Positions 1 through 5,903 of a stretch of 6,344 nt of DNA are shown piece after piece. Position 1 is the stretch's first letter. The number at the start of each line of letters is the position of its first letter. The notes beneath the pieces were generated by a model. The model was not told where the DNA came from, made no database searches, and saw only the letters and a list, made by a program, of their open reading frames with translations. The stretch comes from an uncultured Eubacteriales bacterium (lineage in GTDB: Bacteria > Bacillota > Clostridia > Christensenellales > Christensenellaceae): assembly GCA_902782475.1 (NCBI GenBank), contig CACZNR010000199.1, positions 1 to 6,344 on the forward strand, written 5' to 3'. Both the position numbers and the translations under genes were made by a program.

Positions 1-663
1 CAGGATGTTCCTGTCAAAGATACCCAAGGTATTTGGGTTTGTAAGCATAAGGCCTGCAGTTTCATCGTTGACGACCTTTTTCAGTTCTTCAAGATCGATG
101 CCACCTTCGTCATTTGATCTGACATTAATGACCTTGAAACCTGCCATGCTGGCACTGGCAGGATTTGTACCATGTGCAGAGTCTGGAACAATGATGTTCG
201 TTCTCTTAAGATCTCCGTTCTTCTGGTGATATTTCCTTATGAGCAGCAATCCTGTATATTCTCCGTGAGCTCCTGCAGCAGGCTGGAAAGTCATATCGTT
301 CATGCCTGTGAGCTCGCAAAGGAGCTGTTTTGTCCTGTACATCACTTCAAGGCAGCCCTGAACATCATCGCTGTTCTGTAAAGGATGTATATCTGTAAAT
401 CCAGGAAGAGATGCTGTTTCTTCGTTTATCCTTGGATTGTACTTCATGGTACATGAGCCAAGAGGATAGAAACCATCGTTTACACCATGTACCTGTTTCA
501 TAAGTTCAGTATAGTGCCTTCCAAGATCGACTTCTGCCATCTCAGGCAGCTTTGGTGCTTCCTGTCTTAACAGTTCGTTACTGAAACTATATTCCTCTAC
601 GTCACATGGAGGTATCAGTGAAAGACCTCTGTCCTTTTTACTTCTTTCGAATAACAGTTTCAT
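1..663 (-). CDS. gcvPB: Glycine dehydrogenase (decarboxylating) subunit 2, N-terminal part, cut by window edge
   Basis: This is the beta chain of the two-chain P protein of the glycine cleavage system, a cytosolic PLP enzyme that decarboxylates glycine and transfers the aminomethyl group to the lipoyl arm of GcvH. I translated 221 residues from the ATG at 663; the frame is open to base 1, so the C-terminal half or more is outside the window. Family motifs visible are YPLGSCTMKYNP (residues 66-77), FQPAAGAHGE (126-135), DSAHGTNPASA (161-171) and LTNPNTLGIF (207-216). The PLP-binding lysine of this family lies further on and cannot be checked. The start is well supported: AGGGAGGTGA at 680-671, formed by the last codons of gcvPA, sits 7 bases upstream. 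The gene begins 2 bases after the gcvPA stop, so the two subunits are probably translationally coupled and made in equal amounts. No frameshift or damage is seen in the visible part. Confidence 0.96.
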   Translation of the reverse strand, partial: MKLLFERSKKDRGLSLIPPCDVEEYSFSNELLRQEAPKLPEMAEVDLGRHYTELMKQVHGVNDGFYPLGSCTMKYNPRINEETASLPGFTDIHPLQNSDDVQGCLEVMYRTKQLLCELTGMNDMTFQPAAGAHGEYTGLLLIRKYHQKNGDLKRTNIIVPDSAHGTNPASASMAGFKVINVRSNDEGGIDLEELKKVVNDETAGLMLTNPNTLGIFDRNIL

Positions 664-665
664 GA

Positions 666-1976
666 TCAGATCACCTCCCTGATGAGTTCGATAACTTCGT
701 CGATGTCTTTTTTTGAATTGAGTTCAGTAGTGCAGAACAGTATTCCGCCATCAACTTCAAGTCCTGAAAGGATGCCGTTTTCTGCAAGATGCTTCTCAAT
801 GATCTTTGGGTCAACTGGTGTATCGACCAGGAATTCATGGAAGAACTCCTGATCATATCTGAGCCTGAATCCCGGTATCTCGCAGAGCTTGTCCTTCATG
901 TAATGAGCATGTGAAGCGGAATTCATGGCTACCTGTCTTAAACCTCTATGTCCGACAGATGCAAGATATACTGAAGCCGTCATGGCACAGAGAGCTTCGT
1001 TGGAGCAGATATTTGAAGAAGCTTTTTCTCTTCTGATATGCTGCTCTCTTGCCTGCAGAGTAAGTACATATGCTCTTCTGCCGGCATGATCCACAGTTTC
1101 TCCTACTATACGGCCCGGAAGTTTTCTCATCATGTCTTCCCTGCAGGTCATTATACCGAGATATGGGCCACCGAATGCTACAGGCATGCCAAGAGGCTGG
1201 CCTTCGGCAACGCATATGTCACAGCCGTACTCACCGGCGTTTTTCAGGAGCCCCATGGCTATAGGATTGCTTGAAAGGATAAATCTTGCCTTTGCATCAT
1301 GTGCGATCTCTACGCCTTTTTCGACATCTTCTATGATCCCGAAATAGTTAGGGGACTGGATGAGAACACAGGCAGTCTGTTCATTGATGCTGTCTCTTAC
1401 AGCATCAAGGTCAGTCTTTCCTTCTTTGGTATCGATGAATAATACCTTTACGTTCCTGCTTTCGCAGTATGTCTTTATTACCTCTATGGTTTCAGGATTC
1501 AATCCTTTTGAAACTATAGCAGTGTCCTTTTTTCTGTCCAGACACATCATTATGGCTTCTGCTGCGGCAACCGAACCGTCATATACAGAAGCATTGGATG
1601 CATCGAGACCTGTGAGCTCACACATCTGTGTCTGATATTCAAAGATGGACTGCAGGATGCCCTGGGATATCTCTGCCTGATATGGTGTATAGGCGGTAAG
1701 GAATTCTTCCTTATTGACTACAGATTTTACTATGGCAGGGATATAGTGCCTGTAGGAACCTGCTCCCCTGAAGATCCTGCTGTACTTCCTGTTTTTTTCT
1801 GCCATTCTTTCAAGGGCCTCTTTTACTTCCAGCTCACTCATGCCTTCAGGCATGTTGAATGTAGTATCAAGAGCTTCGGCAGGGACATCAGCATAAAGAT
1901 CATCAAGAGAGTTAAGCCCTATGGCGTTCAGCATCTGCTGTTGTTCATCTTTCGTAGAAACAACATATCTTCCCAT
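666..1976 (-). CDS. gcvPA: Glycine dehydrogenase (decarboxylating) subunit 1
   Basis: This is the alpha chain of the split P protein, which pairs with GcvPB to form the PLP-dependent glycine decarboxylase. With the start at 1976 it is 436 residues, normal for the family. Motifs in order: FRGAGSYRHYIP (69-80), YTPYQAEISQG (96-106), FEYQ (112-115), EGQPLG (258-263), FGGPYLG (268-274), LPGRIVGET (286-294) and a TLQAREQHIRREKA block (306-319). Small departures from the sequence I remember for this family are Arg70 in the FxGAG motif and Ala101 where PEISQG is usual; neither looks disabling. Two in-frame ATGs exist, at 1982 and 1976. I chose 1976 because GAGGA at 1987-1983 abuts the first ATG directly but lies 6 bases before the second, and the protein then begins MGRYV, as relatives do. 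The first ATG would instead give a 4-base ATGA overlap with the gcvH stop. The gene sits between gcvH and gcvPB with 2-base gaps on both sides. Confidence 0.97.
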   Translation of the reverse strand: MGRYVVSTKDEQQQMLNAIGLNSLDDLYADVPAEALDTTFNMPEGMSELEVKEALERMAEKNRKYSRIFRGAGSYRHYIPAIVKSVVNKEEFLTAYTPYQAEISQGILQSIFEYQTQMCELTGLDASNASVYDGSVAAAEAIMMCLDRKKDTAIVSKGLNPETIEVIKTYCESRNVKVLFIDTKEGKTDLDAVRDSINEQTACVLIQSPNYFGIIEDVEKGVEIAHDAKARFILSSNPIAMGLLKNAGEYGCDICVAEGQPLGMPVAFGGPYLGIMTCREDMMRKLPGRIVGETVDHAGRRAYVLTLQAREQHIRREKASSNICSNEALCAMTASVYLASVGHRGLRQVAMNSASHAHYMKDKLCEIPGFRLRYDQEFFHEFLVDTPVDPKIIEKHLAENGILSGLEVDGGILFCTTELNSKKDIDEVIELIREVI

Positions 1977-1978
1977 GA

Positions 1979-2362
1979 TCATTCCTCGTTTTTACAATAT
2001 TCTTCGTACTGTTCGCTGTCCATTAGGCCTTCCTGAAGAGTTCCGTTCTCGACCTTGATGAACCAGGCTTCATATGCATCCTCGTTGATGAGTTCAGGTG
2101 AGTCGAGCAGAGCCTCGTTGATGGCGCATACTGTGCCACTCACTGGTGAATACACATCCGAAACTGCCTTAACGCTTTCTACATCAGCAAATGATCCGCC
2201 TATCTCCACTTCGTCTCCGACTTCAGGAAGGTTTACGAATACGATATCCCCCAGGGATTCCTGAGCAAAATCTGAGATCCCTATGGTAAATACGCCTTCT
2301 CCTTCATCCCTGACCCATTCATGTGAATCAAGATACTTAAGTTCTTTCAATACCTTTGACAT
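1979..2362 (-). CDS. gcvH: Glycine cleavage system H protein (lipoyl carrier)
   Basis: GcvH is the small shuttle protein of glycine cleavage. Its lipoyl-lysine arm accepts the aminomethyl group from P, presents it to T, and is reoxidised by L. The protein is 127 residues, the usual size, and is a single lipoyl domain. Diagnostic segments are DSHEWVR (12-18), GISDFAQESLGDIVFVNLP (28-46) and the lipoylation site ESVKAVSDVYSPVSG, in which Lys65 is the attachment residue. The C-terminus is acidic (EEYCKNEE). The start ATG at 2362 is preceded by AAGGAGG with an 8-base spacer, an excellent ribosome binding site. It lies 24 bases after gcvT with no terminator between, so the two are co-transcribed. 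Its TGA stop is 2 bases before the preferred gcvPA start. Lipoylation would need LplA or LipA/LipB enzymes not seen here. Confidence 0.98.
   Translation of the reverse strand: MSKVLKELKYLDSHEWVRDEGEGVFTIGISDFAQESLGDIVFVNLPEVGDEVEIGGSFADVESVKAVSDVYSPVSGTVCAINEALLDSPELINEDAYEAWFIKVENGTLQEGLMDSEQYEEYCKNEE
1983..1987 (-). promoter_or_regulatory. Ribosome binding site deciding the gcvPA start
   Basis: GAGGA lies inside the last codons of gcvH. It touches the ATG at 1982 with no spacer but lies 6 bases before the ATG at 1976, which favours the downstream ATG as the gcvPA start. Its position inside gcvH implies translational coupling between the two genes. Confidence 0.6.
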
Positions 2363-2386
2363 TATCGTGTCCTCCTTATTTCCCTG

Positions 2387-3472
2387 TTACTTTCTTTTAT
2401 AGAATGGCAGAGGTACAACTCTGACCTTTGCTTTTTTACCTCTGATGTCTACCACAAGTTCGGTTCCCGGCTCTGCATACTTCTTATCTATAAGTGCCAT
2501 GGCCACTGCTTTCTTGAGATAAGGACAGTGTGTACCGCTCGTAGTATGACCTATCATATTTTCACCGGAGTATATATCCTGGTGTTCACGCATGATGCCC
2601 CTGTCTATCATTTCAAGGCCGACCCTTGCTATGGTCGGTTCGCCTTTTCTGATGAGGGCATCCCTTCCTATGAATTCCTCTTTTGACATTCTGACACCGT
2701 AATCCAGTCCTGTTTCAAGAGGGGAGATGGTATCATCCATCTCATGTCCGTACAGTGGCATTGCTGCTTCAAGTCTTAACGTGTCTCTTGCTCCAAGTCC
2801 GCATGGGATCAGGCCAAGATCCTTACCTGTCTCCAGCAGGAGATTCCACAATGCAGGTCCGTTCTCGGAAGCTACATAGATCTCAAATCCCTTCTCGCCA
2901 GTGTATCCGGTAAATGAGATGATAGCATCCATGCCGTTTATAGATACATGTTCCTTTGCCGTGTAGTACTTATATGGGATGTCTTCCTTTTTAAGAAGTC
3001 TTTCCATGATCTCAAATGAAGCAGGACCCTGAAGGGCTACCTGGGCAAGAGAATCGGAGATATCTGTTATCTCTGTTCCCGGAAGGACATTCTTCTTCAT
3101 GTGTTCAAAATCCTTGTGTCTGTTGGATGCGTTCACGACCACAAAATAGTAGTCTTCCGCAAACTTGTAGACGATGAGGTCGTCGATCACACCTCCGTTA
3201 TCATTGAGCATGACTCCGTATCTTACTTTTCCGATCTTCATATCTGTGTAATCGTTCGTAAGGATATGGTTGAGAGACTGGAGGGCAGTTTCGCCTCTGA
3301 AAGTTATCTCACCCATATGTGATACATCAAAGAGTCCTGCATGTTCCCTTACTGCCATATGTTCCTTGATTATTCCTGTGGGATACTGAACAGGCAGCAG
3401 ATATCCTGCAAAAGGTACGATGGTACCCTTGAGTGCAACATGCTCCTCATAAAGGGGAGTTTTAAGTTCCAT
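2387..3472 (-). CDS. gcvT: Glycine cleavage system aminomethyltransferase (T protein)
   Basis: GcvT takes the aminomethyl group from the lipoyl arm of GcvH, releases ammonia and transfers the methylene carbon to tetrahydrofolate, giving 5,10-methylene-THF. The protein is 361 residues, typical in length, with the N-terminal folate-binding GcvT domain and a C-terminal beta-barrel domain from roughly residue 280. Visible motifs: FDVSHMGEI (48-56), NDNGGVIDDLIVYK (90-103) with the Asp97/Asp98 pair that includes the family's catalytic aspartate, VALQGP (145-150), GYTGEKGFEIY (189-199), and GLGARDTLRLEAAMPLYGHE (225-244). The usual C-terminal TSGTxSP is TSGTHCP here, with Cys316 replacing Ser. The ATG at 3472 has AAAGGAGG (3488-3481) with an 8-base spacer. 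It is the first gene of the operon and lies directly behind the glycine riboswitch and terminator, so its expression is the part most directly controlled by glycine. Confidence 0.98.
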   Translation of the reverse strand: MELKTPLYEEHVALKGTIVPFAGYLLPVQYPTGIIKEHMAVREHAGLFDVSHMGEITFRGETALQSLNHILTNDYTDMKIGKVRYGVMLNDNGGVIDDLIVYKFAEDYYFVVVNASNRHKDFEHMKKNVLPGTEITDISDSLAQVALQGPASFEIMERLLKKEDIPYKYYTAKEHVSINGMDAIISFTGYTGEKGFEIYVASENGPALWNLLLETGKDLGLIPCGLGARDTLRLEAAMPLYGHEMDDTISPLETGLDYGVRMSKEEFIGRDALIRKGEPTIARVGLEMIDRGIMREHQDIYSGENMIGHTTSGTHCPYLKKAVAMALIDKKYAEPGTELVVDIRGKKAKVRVVPLPFYKRK

Positions 3473-3502
3473 AAATTATTCCTCCTTTCAAAAAATGCAT
3501 AT

Positions 3503-3530
3503 AAAAAAGGCAAAGAAAAAATTCTTTGCC
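3503..3530 (-). terminator. Intrinsic terminator of the glycine riboswitch expression platform
   Basis: On the minus strand, GGCAAAGAA (3530-3522) pairs perfectly with TTCTTTGCC (3517-3509) across a TTTT loop, and six T follow (3508-3503). This is a 9-bp stem with a U-tract, placed between the riboswitch and the gcvT ribosome binding site. Its first G is also the last base of the aptamer 2 P1 helix, so aptamer folding and terminator folding are physically linked. It attenuates gcvT operon transcription. Confidence 0.9.
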
Positions 3531-3580
3531 TCTGTCGTCTACCTGAAAGAATTACCTCGTTGGTGCCATGCTTTCCAGAG
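3530..3580 (-). promoter_or_regulatory. Glycine riboswitch aptamer 2 (compact, divergent)
   Basis: P1 is CTCTG (3580-3576) with CAGAG (3534-3530). P2 is GAAAG (3575-3571) with CTTTC (3549-3545). The core reads ACCAACGAGGTAA where the consensus is GCCGAAGGRGCAA: the P3 helix change GCC/GGC to ACC/GGT is compensatory, but the GAAG loop is AACG. The 3' part CAGGTAGACGACAGAG keeps the consensus outline. At 51 bases it is clearly shorter than aptamer 1 (73). It may bind glycine weakly, or act mainly as a structural partner for aptamer 1. Confidence 0.75.
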
Positions 3581-3588
3581 CTTCGTCA

Positions 3589-3661
3589 GGAACCGGTCCT
3601 TTTGCCTGAGAGTTTGAGCTCTTGCCCCTTCGGCGCCAATGATCTGGTCTCTCCCTGTTCC
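3589..3661 (-). promoter_or_regulatory. Glycine riboswitch aptamer 1 (near canonical)
   Basis: P1 is GGAAC (3661-3657) with GTTCC (3593-3589). P2 is GAGAG (3653-3649) with CTCTC (3612-3608). The conserved core GGCGCCGAAGGGGCAA spans 3637-3622, and AGGCAAAAGGACC spans 3607-3595. These segments match the glycine-aptamer pattern well, so this unit is very likely the main ligand sensor. Confidence 0.93.
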
Positions 3662-3696
3662 ATCATACGAATTAAAACATATCTTCATCTGTCTAT

Positions 3697-3705
3697 ATTG
3701 TAGCA
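3697..3705 (-). promoter_or_regulatory. Probable gcv operon promoter (extended -10)
   Basis: TGCTACAAT on the minus strand fits the extended -10 pattern TGnTATAAT with one mismatch. No good -35 hexamer is found 16-18 bases upstream, which is common for extended -10 promoters. Transcription would begin near 3690, about 20 bases before the riboswitch kink-turn, so the whole sensor is transcribed. The 105 bases from here back to the peptidase stop hold nothing else that I recognise. Confidence 0.6.
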
Positions 3706-3810
3706 GATTTGAGATATAAATGAGAGTACTATCAGGATAATACTTCAGGTTAAGGAACAAAAAGGATCCGGTTTGCATTCTTTGTCAGTAAGGGATCTAT
3801 GGATCAGCTC

Positions 3811-5796
3811 TCACTTACAGTATCTGTTGATCCAGTCCGTGATCTCTTTGAGACGTCTTTCCCTGTGAAGTGGTTTTCCTCCTCTTGAAAGTTCGTGGTT
3901 CTCTCCATGGAACACGAACATCCTTGCGGTACCGCCATTACGTATGATGGCAGAATAGAACTGATAACCTTCTGCTATAGGGCAGCGGTAGTCTTCGTCA
4001 CTGTGGATGAAAAGAAGGGGAGTCGTAACATTAGCCACATATTTCAGAGGACTGTGTTCCCACATCTTTTCAAGCCCTTCCTGTGTGAAGAAGCTTCCGC
4101 CGTTCTGGTCTTCTGTAAAGCTTGGACCGATATCTGAGATACCATACATGCTTATCCAGTTGGAGATGCTTCTCTGTGTGGCAGCTGCAGCAAACCTGTC
4201 AGTCTGTGTAACGATCCAGTTGGTCATATAGCCGCCATAGCTTCCACCGGTCACACCAAGCCTATTCCTGTCTATCTGAGGGTAAAGTTCAAGGACCTTG
4301 TCAGTGAATTCCATAAGGTTCCTGTAATCGATCGTACCATATTTGTCTCTCATGAAGGCAAATTCATTGCCTTTTCCTTCACCGCCGTATGGATTTGCAA
4401 AGAATACGAAATATCCTTCACTTGCCCATAACTGCATTTCGTGGAAGAAGATCTCTCCGTAGGCGCACTTTGGACCGCCATGTATGTCGAGTATGGCAGG
4501 ATAGGTCCCCTTTTCATCATACCCATAGGGCTTGAGTATCCATCCATCGATGGCATAGCCCTCGGAATCTATGACTATATGCTCGGGCTTTGCAACATAT
4601 CTGTCTTCAAGAGCCTTCTCATTCATGTGTGTGAGCTGTATCTCTTTTCCGTTTTCAACAGAATATATCTCCTGCAGTTTCTGACCTTTCATTGATATCA
4701 TGAGGATCTTCCCGTTCCTTATGTCAAAATCATCGATGGCATCGTCAGAAACGTATATGGTATCCATTTTTCCGTCCCTTGATATGCGCCTTATCTCGTC
4801 ATGGTAACATACTGTGGTAGAGAAGTAGAGACAGCCCTCGTAGGACCTAAGGAAGGAATAGCTTCCGAGCTTTGTATCTGAAAGGACGGTAGTCCCTATG
4901 CAGATATCCGGGTCACATATCTCTTTCTCAGTATGTTGGGAAGGGTCGTATGTGAAGAATTTCGGGTTTTCGTTGAGACCATAACGCCTGCATTCTGAGC
5001 CTGCAAAGAACAGAGTATCGTCAACGGCATAAAGAGCGTGGACGGAATACTTGTCAGAAACAAGCTTCTCCCTGTTTCCTGTCCTTACATCATATGACCA
5101 GATCTCTTCCTTCTCTGACACCTGAACATCGATATTACTGATGCTGTATATGATACTGCTGCCTTTTACGGTATAGCTGCCAAGATCCTGGGTCACTTCT
5201 GTAACAGGTGTGACTGTGCCTGTCTCCACATCGTAAATGTAGAGGGCATTTCTTTCCCTGTTGAGCATACCCGCACCGTTCAGCCACCAGCGGAGCTCCC
5301 TTATATCCTCGTAATCCCTGTCTTTGTCCAGGGCCTCTATGAATGAAGACCTTTCTTCCTTTGAAAGTGTATGAAATTTTGGGCATCCGATATACATCGA
5401 AGCCTCAAGTATGAGCTTTTTCGGATCTGTCTCCATTACTTTTACAGAATGGACAGGGATAGGTATCTCATATACGGGATATGCTTCACCTCCGTTGAGA
5501 GGGAGTCTGTATATGAAGGAGACACCTTCCTTTTTTGATCTTTCCTTTTCCTTGTCAGTCCTTGCACCGACAAAGAGAAGGGAATCATTGGTCTCGAAGG
5601 TGTAATTGCCTGTATCTTTTGAATAAGTGAGGCGTTTGAGAGCATCGCCTTCAAGAAGATACAGGTCCCTGTCATAACTTTTCTTATCCTCGCTTGCCTG
5701 TGCTATGACCATGACGGCCTTGCTTCCGTCAGGACTGTAATTGAGTTTTGACGGGAATCTGTAGGTACAGATATCCTCTATCTTTATCTTTTCCAT
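3811..5796 (-). CDS. S9-family (prolyl oligopeptidase-like) serine peptidase
   Basis: This 661-residue protein is probably a cytosolic dipeptidyl- or acylaminoacyl-peptidase-like enzyme that trims peptides; the exact substrate cannot be told from sequence. No signal peptide or membrane segment is visible. Residues 1 to about 400 look like a beta-propeller, with a TolB/PD40-like repeat near 16-30 (NYSPDG) and repeated short strands. Residues from about 405 to 661 form an alpha/beta hydrolase domain: IHGGP (438-442, oxyanion region), nucleophile Ser519 in TGGSYGGYM, Asp602 in HSDEDYRCP, and His634 in HGENHELSRGGKP. The catalytic triad is complete and the length is typical for bacterial S9C-type enzymes. 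The ATG at 5796 is preceded by AAAGGA with about a 10-base spacer. It points the same way as the gcv operon but is separated from gcvT by 338 bases that contain a new promoter and the riboswitch, so it is probably a separate unit with no direct role in glycine cleavage. Confidence 0.94.
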   Translation of the reverse strand: MEKIKIEDICTYRFPSKLNYSPDGSKAVMVIAQASEDKKSYDRDLYLLEGDALKRLTYSKDTGNYTFETNDSLLFVGARTDKEKERSKKEGVSFIYRLPLNGGEAYPVYEIPIPVHSVKVMETDPKKLILEASMYIGCPKFHTLSKEERSSFIEALDKDRDYEDIRELRWWLNGAGMLNRERNALYIYDVETGTVTPVTEVTQDLGSYTVKGSSIIYSISNIDVQVSEKEEIWSYDVRTGNREKLVSDKYSVHALYAVDDTLFFAGSECRRYGLNENPKFFTYDPSQHTEKEICDPDICIGTTVLSDTKLGSYSFLRSYEGCLYFSTTVCYHDEIRRISRDGKMDTIYVSDDAIDDFDIRNGKILMISMKGQKLQEIYSVENGKEIQLTHMNEKALEDRYVAKPEHIVIDSEGYAIDGWILKPYGYDEKGTYPAILDIHGGPKCAYGEIFFHEMQLWASEGYFVFFANPYGGEGKGNEFAFMRDKYGTIDYRNLMEFTDKVLELYPQIDRNRLGVTGGSYGGYMTNWIVTQTDRFAAAATQRSISNWISMYGISDIGPSFTEDQNGGSFFTQEGLEKMWEHSPLKYVANVTTPLLFIHSDEDYRCPIAEGYQFYSAIIRNGGTARMFVFHGENHELSRGGKPLHRERRLKEITDWINRYCK

Positions 5797-5828
5797 ATGC
5801 AGTGTTTCCTTTCCGATTTGTTAAAACA

Positions 5829-5837
5829 ATATTACCA
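5829..5837 (-). promoter_or_regulatory. Possible promoter of the S9 peptidase gene
   Basis: TGGTAATAT on the minus strand resembles an extended -10 (TGnTATAAT). Transcription would start near 5822, giving a leader of about 25 bases that includes the AAAGGA ribosome binding site. No convincing -35 was found, so this is a tentative call. Confidence 0.4.
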
Positions 5838-5865
5838 TATCACAAAGGAAGATGACGGGAAAATG

Positions 5866-5874
5866 TGGTATAGT
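5866..5874 (+). promoter_or_regulatory. Possible promoter of the membrane-protein gene
   Basis: TGGTATAGT matches the extended -10 pattern with one mismatch (TATAGT for TATAAT). Transcription would start around 5881, about 23 bases before the chosen start codon. No good -35 is seen. It lies back to back with the peptidase promoter, about 30 bases apart. Confidence 0.42.
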
Positions 5875-5891
5875 AGTCATAGTATTTTTTC

Positions 5892-5899
5892 AGAGGTGA
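5892..5899 (+). promoter_or_regulatory. Ribosome binding site of the membrane-protein gene
   Basis: AGAGGTGA matches the anti-Shine-Dalgarno pattern with one mismatch. Two ATGs follow, at 5901 and 5904. From the end of GAGG the spacers are 4 and 7 bases, so 5904 is the better placed start. Confidence 0.65.
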
Positions 5900-5903
5900 A
5901 ATG

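Larger units (their letters stand above)
3530..3671 (-). promoter_or_regulatory. Tandem glycine riboswitch controlling gcvT-gcvH-gcvPA-gcvPB
   Basis: The leader RNA of the gcv operon carries two aptamer units joined by an 8-base linker. The first is near the glycine-aptamer consensus. The second is shorter and divergent but keeps the same helix order. Upstream TTCG (3671-3668) can pair with CGAA in the linker (3585-3582). The flanking TATGAT (3667-3662) and TGA (3588-3586) then form an internal loop with tandem G-A pairs, the leader/linker kink-turn known from tandem glycine riboswitches. The element sits between a promoter and a terminator ahead of gcvT, its standard biological context. Family knowledge says such switches usually raise gcv expression when glycine is abundant. 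The sequence here does not by itself prove that sign. Confidence 0.93.

Noticed and set aside
5..381. Two overlapping plus-strand frames (5-229 and 172-381) opposite gcvPB
   Set aside because: The minus strand here encodes clear GcvPB motifs; the plus-strand peptides show no domain and are shadows.
1980..1982. ATG at 1982 as the gcvPA start
   Set aside because: The GAGGA ribosome binding site touches this ATG with no spacer, while the ATG at 1976 has a good 6-base spacer and gives the usual N-terminus.
1746..2036. 96-codon plus-strand frame antisense to gcvPA and gcvH
   Set aside because: It is a chance open frame opposite two well-supported genes, with no protein-like motifs.
3341..3703. 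120-codon plus-strand frame over the gcvT start and riboswitch
   Set aside because: It is antisense to gcvT and the riboswitch, lacks a good ribosome binding site, and reads as a shadow frame.
3539..3778. 79-codon open frame on the minus strand between the peptidase and gcvT
   Set aside because: It overlaps the promoter and nearly the whole glycine riboswitch. The bases are explained by RNA structure and the peptide resembles nothing.
3757..3785. Hairpin ACAAAGA/TTTTTGT after the peptidase stop, considered as a terminator
   Set aside because: The stem is A/T-rich with a G-T pair, the loop is 15 bases, and no U-tract follows the stem.
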